Of a stretch of 34,524 bases of DNA, positions 7,859 through 14,814 are shown in pieces (the stretch's first letter is position 1; every line of letters starts with the position of its first letter). The notes beneath the pieces are model-generated. The model was not told where the DNA came from. It did not search any database and worked only from the letters and a program-made list of their open reading frames with translations. The position numbers were made by a program, and so were the translations under genes. Source of the DNA: CAYOKT01 sp964404605 (GTDB lineage Bacteria > Electryoneota > Electryoneia > Electryoneales > Electryoneaceae); the NCBI GenBank assembly GCA_964404605.1, contig CAYOKT010000027.1, positions 1 through 34,524 on the forward strand. Reading direction: 5' to 3'.

Positions 7859-8989
7859 TCAACCCGCCGCACACGCCGAAGCGTACCGGACGATGCGCCT
7901 TCCCCAGCGGCGGCGCAGCCCCCGCACCGCGCGGGCCAGCTGCTCGACCTGCACATCATGCCGCCCGCGGGTGAACAGCCCGAGCTGGGCGAAACCGCGG
8001 AACTCGTGGCGCAGGGCGATCCGCAGCTCGATGATCCGCACCCGGCGCCGCCAGGTCGCCGCGAGCAGTTCAAGCGCCAGGCGGAGCCAGCGGCCTTCGT
8101 GTTCGGCTCCCGGCGCATACCGGCTGCCCGTCGCGCGGCGTCCGTCCGCGTAGAGCAGGGTGAGCGACAGCCGTGTAATCTTCCGCCCCTCACGGTTCAC
8201 CGCCTCCACTCCCCCGGCGACCAGGTCCGCGAGGGCGTCCGCCGCGCGGCTCATCATGTCCGTGTCCCCCGGGAAACGAAACCTGCCCCGCCACTCCCCC
8301 GTGAGCCGCGGGCGTTCTCCTTCCCGCGCGAGCCGCAGCAACGAGAGCCCTTCGTGCCCGAAGAGCGCCCGCAGGACCTCCGGCGGCAGCTCCGCGAGTT
8401 CCCCGAAGGTGGTGGTCCCGATGTCGCGCAACATCCGCAAGGGCTGCCCGCGCAAATCGGGCAGCAACTCCAGCGGAAGGGGGGCGAGAAAACCGCGAAC
8501 CTCCCCTCGGGGAACACGCTTCACCTCGCCAGGACGGGCGATTCGCGCGGCCACTTCCGCGACGGCCTGTTCGGCCGCCAGCCCCCACGCGGCGGGAAAA
8601 CCGAGGGAGGAGAGCGATCGTCCGGCGGACCGCAGCGAAACCTCGAGAAAACGGCCGCCCCCCTCCCACCGCGCGAGGAAAAAACCGGGAGCGAGGATCT
8701 CCACACCGGGGAACCACTCCTCCAGGCTCGACCGGACGCGCGCCGCCGCAGAAATCGTCAACTCCGGCAGCACGGGGATCGTGTCAATCGGCACGCCACG
8801 GGCTCCATCAACCCTCATTCCGGGCCTCCACCCGCGAAGGCGGGCGGCTTCGTTGGCGGAAAGCGCCACCGCACGAGCGCCCTCGCCGTCCGTCACGACG
8901 AGCGGCCGTCCTTCCCCGAAGCCAAGCGTACGCGCAAGAATCCGGGCCTGGAAACCCGGAATCCGGCAGACGATGTAGGTTGCATCCAT
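7859..8989 (-). CDS. imuB: ImuB-like inactive Y-family polymerase
   Basis: The protein (376 aa) has the Y-family fold: an N-terminal palm-like region (VCRIPGFQARILAR), SANEAARLRGWRPGMR, a helix-hairpin-helix region (PDLRGQPLRMLRDIGTTTFGELAELP) and a little-finger domain. The catalytic carboxylates of Pol IV/V (DxD near the N terminus and the SxDE motif) are not present, as expected for ImuB, which acts as a hub and not as a polymerase. A canonical beta-clamp-binding motif, QLGLF, lies at residues 335-339. It is shorter than many ImuB proteins (about 500 aa), mainly by lack of a long C-terminal tail. No imuA is adjacent. Expression is predicted to be SOS-controlled from the promoter at 8996-9024, and the ATG coincides with the predicted transcription start. 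Confidence 0.88.
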   Translation of the reverse strand: MDATYIVCRIPGFQARILARTLGFGEGRPLVVTDGEGARAVALSANEAARLRGWRPGMRVDGARGVPIDTIPVLPELTISAAARVRSSLEEWFPGVEILAPGFFLARWEGGGRFLEVSLRSAGRSLSSLGFPAAWGLAAEQAVAEVAARIARPGEVKRVPRGEVRGFLAPLPLELLPDLRGQPLRMLRDIGTTTFGELAELPPEVLRALFGHEGLSLLRLAREGERPRLTGEWRGRFRFPGDTDMMSRAADALADLVAGGVEAVNREGRKITRLSLTLLYADGRRATGSRYAPGAEHEGRWLRLALELLAATWRRRVRIIELRIALRHEFRGFAQLGLFTRGRHDVQVEQLARAVRGLRRRWGRRIVRYASACAAG

Positions 8990-8995
8990 GTCTTT

Positions 8996-9024
8996 ATTAT
9001 ACTGTACATCTGTTCAGTTTTCAA
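8996..9024 (-). promoter_or_regulatory. Promoter of imuB-dnaE2
   Basis: On the minus strand TTGAAA (9019-9024), exactly 17 bases, then a perfect TATAAT (8996-9001). With standard spacing the first transcribed base is 8989, the A of the imuB ATG. No Shine-Dalgarno sequence is present between the -10 box and the ATG (AAAGAC only), so the mRNA should be leaderless. Confidence 0.75.
9001..9018. promoter_or_regulatory. LexA (SOS) operator
   Basis: The minus strand reads ACTGAACAGATGTACAGT. It has perfect ACTG/CAGT outer arms and matches the proteobacterial CTGT-N8-ACAG box with one change (CTGA-N8-ACAG). The inner part, GAACAGATGTAC, also matches the GAAC-N4-GTTC type of box with one change. It starts within the -10 box and fills the whole spacer of the imuB promoter, an ideal position for repression. 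It also lies 32 bases upstream of a TATATT box facing the membrane-protein gene. Confidence 0.75.
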
Positions 9025-9049
9025 GCCGTGTCTCCCCCCTCTCGCTTGT

Positions 9050-9055
9050 TATATT
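9050..9055 (+). promoter_or_regulatory. Possible -10 box of the membrane-protein gene
   Basis: TATATT followed by CCCGG lies 27 bases before the ATG at 9083. The -35 region (CGTGTC at 17 bases) is poor, so activity may need an activator or may be weak. The LexA box lies just upstream. Confidence 0.4.
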
Positions 9056-9082
9056 CCCGGCTGTGAGACAGAGGGAGGTGCG

Positions 9083-9733
9083 ATGAGCTCCGAGAGCCGG
9101 ACCCGTCTCTTCTGGGTCGGTCTGTACGCCGTGGCGATGGGATGGCTGGAGGCGGCCGTTGTCGTTTACCTGCGGATGCTCTACTATCCCGGGGGATTCA
9201 CCTTCCCCCTGAAAGTGATGCCATGGTCCGTTGCCTGGATCGAAATCGCCCGTGAGGCCGCCACGCTGTTGATGCTCGTCGCGGTGGGCATCCTCGCCGG
9301 CCGCAACCGTCTCGAGCGTTTCGGGTACCTGTTGTACGCCTTCGGCCTGTGGGACATCGTCTACTACCTCGGCTTGCATCTCGCCATCGGGTGGCCGGGC
9401 AGCCTGCTGACCCTCGACCTGCTGTTCCTCATCCCCCTCCCCTGGGTCGGGCCGGTGCTCGCGCCGGTTCTCGTCTCCCTCGCGATGATCGCCGCCTGCC
9501 TGATCATCGCCCTCCAGGAGGACCGCGGCCGCCCGCTGCGGCCTCCGGTCCTGTTCTGGTGGCTCGAGATCGCTTGCGGGCTGCTCATCATCGCGAGTTT
9601 CCTCGCCGGTGCACGTGCCGCTTTTCTTCCCGATGCCCACGTGCGTTACGCCTGGGGTCTTTTCCTCCCCGGGTATCTCGGCGGAGTGGCGCTGCTCCTC
9701 TGGACATGGCGTCGTGCGGAAAAGGCGGCGTGA
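9083..9733 (+). CDS. Six-helix integral membrane protein, unknown function
   Basis: The protein (216 aa) is mostly hydrophobic, with about six membrane segments, roughly at residues 9-31, 50-72, 80-104, 108-142, 155-176 and 188-208. It is joined by short loops with positively charged patches (GRNRLERFG, EDRGRPLR, RRAEKAA). I do not recognise a family. Conserved-looking polar residues inside helices (Glu in GWLEAAVVVYLRM, Asp in LWDIVYY) hint at transport or an enzyme of the membrane, but this is speculation. The start is fixed by GAGGGAGGTG seven bases or fewer ahead of the ATG. It diverges from the SOS-controlled imuB-dnaE2 pair and shares its 93-bp upstream region, so LexA may influence it. 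Its last 51 coding bases and the 9 bases after the stop are repeated at 9913-9972. Confidence 0.8.
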   Translation: MSSESRTRLFWVGLYAVAMGWLEAAVVVYLRMLYYPGGFTFPLKVMPWSVAWIEIAREAATLLMLVAVGILAGRNRLERFGYLLYAFGLWDIVYYLGLHLAIGWPGSLLTLDLLFLIPLPWVGPVLAPVLVSLAMIAACLIIALQEDRGRPLRPPVLFWWLEIACGLLIIASFLAGARAAFLPDAHVRYAWGLFLPGYLGGVALLLWTWRRAEKAA

Positions 9734-9742
9734 GAAACAACA
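9683..9742 (+). repeat. 60-bp direct repeat, copy A (gene 3' end)
   Basis: This 60-base segment covers the final codons and stop of the membrane-protein gene. It is repeated at 9913-9972 with one mismatch (T at 9701, A at 9931). The offset is 230 bases. Confidence 0.9.
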
Positions 9743-9912
9743 GGTGTAGACCGGGGTCGCTGACCCCGGGAGCCACTTTCCCGGCGACACATCGCCGGGC
9801 TGTATCGCTGCCGAGAGCAGACGGTTCGTTCGTCGCGGAAACCCTTATGAAACCCGGGACACCCCCCTTCGCAGAGCTTCGGGGGGCATGAGTCCCGGGC
9901 CACCCACCCGGT
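9743..9912. mobile_element. 170-bp non-coding insert bounded by direct repeats (candidate mini-element)
   Basis: The segment between the two 60-bp copies holds a hairpin element (9853-9899) and a copy of the dispersed 15-mer, but no gene. The arrangement (gene 3' end, insert, duplicate of gene 3' end) resembles what a site-specific integration or a template-switching duplication leaves behind. That it is mobile is an inference. Confidence 0.35.
9853..9899. repeat. Palindromic REP-like element
   Basis: CCCGGGAC (9853-9860) pairs with GTCCCGGG (9892-9899); inside, CCCCCC pairs with GGGGGG. The flanks GAAA on the left and CCACCC on the right recur at the palindrome at 30498-30523, which marks the two as one family. 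The 15-mer AGTCCCGGGCCACCC at 9891-9905 overlaps the right arm. Confidence 0.65.
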
Positions 9913-9972
9913 GGAGTGGCGCTGCTCCTCAGGACATGGCGTCGTGCGGAAAAGGCGGCGTGAGAAACAACA
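9913..9972 (+). repeat. 60-bp direct repeat, copy B
   Basis: Near-identical copy (59 of 60) of 9683-9742, with no reading frame of its own upstream. The gap from 9734 to 10449 contains no gene that I can support. Besides this repeat it holds hairpins at 10001-10021 (GAGCAGC/GCTGCTC), 10031-10070 (ATCCCGGCA/TGCCGGGAT) and 10073-10094 (GGAGCCGG/CCGGCTCC), plus the efflux-operon terminator. Confidence 0.85.
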
Positions 9973-10380
9973 AAGAGGCAGAGTCCCCTTAAAAACGAAA
10001 GAGCAGCCATCCGAGCTGCTCATTCGTCGCATCCCGGCACATGAGGGCCACCATTCCCATCTGCCGGGATTCCGGAGCCGGTGGAGGCCGGCTCCGCCAT
10101 CCGTTTCACCCAAACAGGGTGGCGGTTGCCGTGCGTACGGTCGCTGCATCCCCGCAACAAAGCGCCGCAGGGCACGGCTCCCGCTCCCCGTCGCAGGGAA
10201 TAGAGCAAGGGGCGTACCACTCTCCACGCGGTGCCGAGATGTCACCTAAGCCATGCGATTCCATAGCATTATGACAGAGACAGGGAAGCCCCCTTTCCTC
10301 CGCCCCTGCCACTCTCGTTCACACTCCTGCGCACGTCGTTCGCACCCACGTGAGCTCAATACGAGCGCCCGCGCTGGCAG

Positions 10381-10412
10381 GAAAAGCCCGGCTTCCTTGG
10401 GGAAGCCGGGCT
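10381..10412 (-). terminator. Terminator of the RND efflux operon
   Basis: A perfect 12-bp stem, AGCCCGGCTTCC (10385-10396) with GGAAGCCGGGCT (10401-10412), has a 4-base loop. On the minus strand it is followed by TTTTCC, 38 bases beyond the pump gene's stop. Confidence 0.8.
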
Positions 10413-10449
10413 GTTGTATACCAGCCAAAGCGCCGGGAGGATGTTCCCG

Positions 10450-13400
10450 TCATGCTCCCACCTGTGTCCCCCGCTCCTCGTGCTTCCTCTCCATCGCGGT
10501 GTAGAGCACCGGGATGACGAACAGGGTGAGCGCGGTCGAGACCAGGAGCCCTCCGATGGCGACGATCGCCATCGGGGCCCGGAACTCGCCGCCGGCTCCC
10601 ATCCCCAGCGCCAGCGGCAGCATGCCGAGAGCCGCGGCGATCGTGCTCATCAGGATGGGGCGCAAACGCACGGGACAGGCTTCGAGCACCGCATCGTGCA
10701 GCCCGCGGCCCTCCTTGCGAAGGCGCTCGGTGTAGTCGATCAGCAGGATGCCGTTGTTCACCACGATGCCGACCAGCATCACCATCGACATCATGGAGAG
10801 CATCGAGATGGTCTTTCCCGTCATCACCAACGACATCGAGACCCCGATCAGCGCCAGCGGCAGGGTCATCATGATGATCAGCGGGTACCGGTAGCTCTCG
10901 AGGATCGCCGCGAGCAGCATGTAGGTGAGGATGACCGCCAGGACCAGCGCTTGCAGCAGGCTGGTGAACGATTCGGCCATCATCTCGGCCTGCCCGCCGA
11001 AATAGACCGTGACCCCCTCCGGCAGCTTCGGGCTCGTCTGGGGCGCGGCGCTGCTCACTCCGCTGAGGATGTCCTTGACCATCTGCGAGGCCGGGACGGG
11101 AGGCAGCTCGAGCGCCTGCGAGATCACCGTTTGGAGCTCCCCCGAGGTCACATTGACCACGTTCGCTGACACGGTGACCATGCGTTGCTTGTTCTTCCGC
11201 GTCACCTGTGTGGGGCCGGCGGCGAAGGTGATGTCCGCCACGTCCTTCAGCGGGACGAACCCCCCGGGCAGGGGAACGAGCAGATCACCCACTCGGTCGA
11301 CCTTGTCCCTATCCTGCTCGAGGAGACGGACCCGGACATCGTACTCGTCGCCCCCCTCGCGGTATTTCGTCGCCACGGTCCCCTCGAACAGCGTCCGCAG
11401 GACCAGCGCCACGTCCCGCACGGATCCGCCGCGGTCGGAGAGGCGGACACGGTCCGGGCGAACGACGATCTCCGGCTTGCCGACCTTCCAGTCGCTGCGC
11501 ACATCGACCGCGTTGCCCGTGGCGCGAATGACCGAGGCCACCCGTTCCGCCGCGGCCGCGAGGTCGTCCATGTTCTCACCCTGCAGCTCGAGCTGGATGT
11601 CGGGCTCGCTGCCCCCGCCGCCGAACTGGCTGACCTCCATGACCACGATCTTCGCGGCGGGCAAATCAGCGAGTTGCACACGAAGCTGCTTCACAACTTC
11701 GGATGTCGGGGGGAAGCCGCCTTCGTCGCGCGGGCGCAGGGTGGCGAGGACCGAACCGTACTGTACGCCTTGTCCGCCCCCGAACCCGGCTGTCGTGCTC
11801 TTCCCGAGAGAGGTGTAGACCTTGTCCACCTCCGGGAAGGTCGCCAACTGATCTTCGACCTGGAAAAGAACCCGGTTGGTCTCCTCCAGGCGGGCGCCGG
11901 CGGGCATTTCCACCGAGACCTCGAGGGCGCGCTCGTCATAACTCGGGAAGAATTCGCTGCCGATGAACCGGAAGAGGAACACTCCGAAAAGGAAGAGCAG
12001 GCCCACGCCGGCGAGGAGGCTCTTCCGGTGGCGGATCGACCAGGCGAGCCCCGCTCGGTAGTCCTTCACCACCTCCGCGTACCAGCGGTCCCAGAGTTCC
12101 CCGAAGCGCCTGACCCAGCCCAGCCTCTCACCGACGGCAAGAAAGAGGACGGCTGCCAGTACGGAGATCGCGGTCCACATCCCCAGGAAGTTCCATACTC
12201 CCCAGAGGGTCACCAATCCGACCACGGCATAGACACCCGTCTTGATCGGGCGGGATGCCATCATCGGCGTCAGGGTGAAGCTGATGAAGAGACTGAAGAG
12301 AGTTGCGAACGCCACCGTGAGCCCGAACTGCCGGAAGATCGGTCCGATCATGCCCTGCATGAAGGCCATCGGGGTGAAGACGACGACGTTCGTCAGGGTC
12401 GCGGCGGCGACCGCGACGGCGATCCCCGCGGTCCCTTTCCTCGCCGCCTCTCTCAGGCTCATCCCCTCTTTTTCCAGCCTTTCGATGTTCTCCAGCACAA
12501 CGACGGAGTTGACGACGAGAATGCCCACCGAGATCGCAAGCCCCATCAGGCTCATCATGTTGATCGTGAAGCCCGCCGCGGAGATGAGGATGAAAGTCGA
12601 GACGATGCTGATCGGCATGGCGAGCGCCGCGATCACCGTGCCCCGCCAGTTGTGCAGGAAGAGGAACAGGACCAGCGCCGTGAACAGGATGCCGAGGATC
12701 AGGTTGCCGCTGACATCGGCCACGGAATCCCGGATGAACTGGCTGTTGTCCCGTGCGACCTGGATCTGCACGCCTTGCGGCACCATGGATTCCAGTTTCC
12801 TGACCGTCCGGGAAACGCGGTCGGCGACCTGCACGGTGTTGGCATCCGAGCGCTTGACCAGCTCGAGACCGATCGACGGTTCATGGTTGAACCGCGCGAG
12901 TTCCCGCTGATCGGCGAAACCATCCTCGATCACGGCGATCCGGTCGAGGCGGATGGGACCGCTCGAGGTCATGATCCGGGTCGCGGCGATCTCATCGACC
13001 GATTCGTATTCGCCCGCCATGCGCAGGGTGTATTCGCTCCGTCCGCGCTCGATCCGCCCCGCGGGCAGGGTCAGGTTCTCCATGCCCAGGGCCATGACCA
13101 CCTGCATCGGGCTCAGGTTGTACGCCCGCAGCTTGCGCGCGGAGAGCGACACCCGGATCTCCCGCTCCTTCTCCCCCACGATGTCGATGTTCGCCAGGCC
13201 GGGAATCTTGCTGAGTTCCGGCTTGATCTGTTTGTCGACGATGTTGTACAGCTGGTCCAGGGGAAGCGGCCCGGTGACGGAAAGGTTGACGATCGGCATC
13301 GATCCGATCTCGAACTTCTGGACGACGGGGTCCTCGATGTCATCAGGCAACTCGTAGCGGATGGCGTCGATCTTGTCCTTGACATCGATCGCCCCGATGT

Positions 13401-13704
13401 CCACATCCTCGCCGAGTTGCAACTCGACGAAGATGATGCTCACCCCCTCCTGGGCGGTCGAATAGACGTTCTTCACCCCCGAGACGCTGGAGACCTCCTC
13501 CTCGACCGGTTTGTTGATCAGGGTCTCGATCTCCTCCGGCCCCGCGCCGGGATAGATGGTGACCACGCTGATGAACGGGAAATCGATCTCGGGGAACAGG
13601 TCGATCCCCAGGCGAGTCATGCTGAACAGGCCGATGACGACGAAGACGAAGACGAGCATCGTCATCAGCACCGGCCGCTTGATGGAAAGATCGGCAAGGA
13701 CCAT
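10450..13704 (-). CDS. RND multidrug-type efflux pump, inner-membrane subunit (HAE1/AcrB family)
   Basis: The protein (1084 aa) has the AcrB layout: a first membrane helix (residues about 10-30), a large periplasmic porter loop (PEIDFPFISVVTIYPGAGPEEIE), a cluster of helices 2-6, helix 7, a second periplasmic loop, and helices 8-12. It exports substrates through the adaptor and TolC-like proteins encoded just upstream. Oddly, the helix-4 proton-relay pair (Asp407-Asp408 in E. coli AcrB) is Asn399-Ser400 here (GILVVNSVVVLEN), and the helix-10 Lys940 equivalent is Asn983 (GIVVNNGILL). The insert between helices 6 and 7 carries additional hydrophobic segments (TGVYAVVGLVTLWGVWNF, AISVLAAVLFLAVG). 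The substrate is unknown. It is last gene of the operon, 60 bases after the adaptor. Confidence 0.95.
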   Translation of the reverse strand: MVLADLSIKRPVLMTMLVFVFVVIGLFSMTRLGIDLFPEIDFPFISVVTIYPGAGPEEIETLINKPVEEEVSSVSGVKNVYSTAQEGVSIIFVELQLGEDVDIGAIDVKDKIDAIRYELPDDIEDPVVQKFEIGSMPIVNLSVTGPLPLDQLYNIVDKQIKPELSKIPGLANIDIVGEKEREIRVSLSARKLRAYNLSPMQVVMALGMENLTLPAGRIERGRSEYTLRMAGEYESVDEIAATRIMTSSGPIRLDRIAVIEDGFADQRELARFNHEPSIGLELVKRSDANTVQVADRVSRTVRKLESMVPQGVQIQVARDNSQFIRDSVADVSGNLILGILFTALVLFLFLHNWRGTVIAALAMPISIVSTFILISAAGFTINMMSLMGLAISVGILVVNSVVVLENIERLEKEGMSLREAARKGTAGIAVAVAAATLTNVVVFTPMAFMQGMIGPIFRQFGLTVAFATLFSLFISFTLTPMMASRPIKTGVYAVVGLVTLWGVWNFLGMWTAISVLAAVLFLAVGERLGWVRRFGELWDRWYAEVVKDYRAGLAWSIRHRKSLLAGVGLLFLFGVFLFRFIGSEFFPSYDERALEVSVEMPAGARLEETNRVLFQVEDQLATFPEVDKVYTSLGKSTTAGFGGGQGVQYGSVLATLRPRDEGGFPPTSEVVKQLRVQLADLPAAKIVVMEVSQFGGGGSEPDIQLELQGENMDDLAAAAERVASVIRATGNAVDVRSDWKVGKPEIVVRPDRVRLSDRGGSVRDVALVLRTLFEGTVATKYREGGDEYDVRVRLLEQDRDKVDRVGDLLVPLPGGFVPLKDVADITFAAGPTQVTRKNKQRMVTVSANVVNVTSGELQTVISQALELPPVPASQMVKDILSGVSSAAPQTSPKLPEGVTVYFGGQAEMMAESFTSLLQALVLAVILTYMLLAAILESYRYPLIIMMTLPLALIGVSMSLVMTGKTISMLSMMSMVMLVGIVVNNGILLIDYTERLRKEGRGLHDAVLEACPVRLRPILMSTIAAALGMLPLALGMGAGGEFRAPMAIVAIGGLLVSTALTLFVIPVLYTAMERKHEERGTQVGA

Positions 13705-13764
13705 CTCAGCCCTCTCGGAGAGAAGAGTTGTCGTTCACGGTTTCAGGCTTCGCATCAAGACAGT

Positions 13765-14814
13765 TCATCGCTCCCCCTCCTCGACGATCTTGATCCTGTC
13801 GCCCTCCTCCACGTTCGCGTGGCCGTACGTCGCCACGGTCTCCCCGCCGGCCAACCCGTCGAGGATTTCAACGAACTGTTCGCCTTGAAGGCCGATGCGG
13901 ACGGGCTGCAGGTGGGCCTGGCCGTTCGCCACGACCACGACGAACGGTCCCTTTCCCCGGTCGAGGATCGCTTCGCGCGGCACGGCCAGCGCTTCCTTCC
14001 GTTCTCGCAGGGTCACCTGGACGGTCGCCAACATCCCCGGGTAGAGATGGTCGGAACCGCTGACAGTCGCATAGGCGTTGAACAGGCGCGACCCGGGACG
14101 CGTCGACAGGCTGACGTGCGTGATCCGGCCCTCCACCACCTGGCCGTCCAGCCTGACCCTCACCGCTTGGCCCCCTCTCAGGTTCGCCCGGTCCTCCTGG
14201 GAGAGTTCGAACTCCACCTCGAGGCTGCGGGTGTCGACCAGCTCCATCAGAATGTCGCCGGGATTGACGAAATCGCCTTCGTTGACATCGACCCGGGCCA
14301 CTGTCGCGGAGATCGGGGCGGCCAGCTCCACGGAGCGATGGGCGTTCAGGTAATTCTCTCGCGCGATGTCGTACCCCAACTTCACCTGGTCCAGTTGCTG
14401 GCGGCTGACCGCGCCCTTGTCGTACAGGGTTTGCAGGCGTTCGTAATCCTTGCGGGCGCTCTCCATCGCGAGGCGGAGCTGCACGACGGATGCCTGGCTT
14501 GCGGTGGTGTCGAACTTGACAAGGACCTGGCCCTCCGAGACCCGATCGCCAACATGGACGGGGATCTCCGCGATACGGTCCATCAGCTTGGCGCTGACGT
14601 TCACGCTCCGGCCCGCGCGCAAGGTCCCGTAGAAGTCGCGCGTTTGGCGGACATCATGCCGCCCAACCGTCGCCGCGAGCACCGGGATTCCTTCCCTGGC
14701 CTGGATTTTCGCGATGCTCGGAACCTCTTCACGCTGGCGCGACCGTGCGATACCAAGAACAAGGAAAAGCAGAATGATCCCGCCGATGGTCATGCCGATG
14801 ATCTTCTTCGTCAT
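13765..14814 (-). CDS. RND efflux periplasmic adaptor (membrane fusion protein)
   Basis: The protein (349 aa) is of the HlyD/AcrA type. It has an N-terminal membrane anchor (IIGMTIGGIILLFLVLGIA, no lipobox) and a barrel-sandwich half-motif (IAEIPVHVGDRVSEGQVLVKFD). A short alpha-hairpin follows (residues about 105-160), then the second lipoyl half (ISATVARVDVNEGDFVNPGDIL), a beta-barrel and a membrane-proximal domain. It bridges the pump and the outer-membrane channel in the periplasm. Its ATG overlaps the stop of the upstream TolC-like gene as ATGA (14811-14814), so translation is coupled. Confidence 0.93.
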   Translation of the reverse strand: MTKKIIGMTIGGIILLFLVLGIARSRQREEVPSIAKIQAREGIPVLAATVGRHDVRQTRDFYGTLRAGRSVNVSAKLMDRIAEIPVHVGDRVSEGQVLVKFDTTASQASVVQLRLAMESARKDYERLQTLYDKGAVSRQQLDQVKLGYDIARENYLNAHRSVELAAPISATVARVDVNEGDFVNPGDILMELVDTRSLEVEFELSQEDRANLRGGQAVRVRLDGQVVEGRITHVSLSTRPGSRLFNAYATVSGSDHLYPGMLATVQVTLRERKEALAVPREAILDRGKGPFVVVVANGQAHLQPVRIGLQGEQFVEILDGLAGGETVATYGHANVEEGDRIKIVEEGER

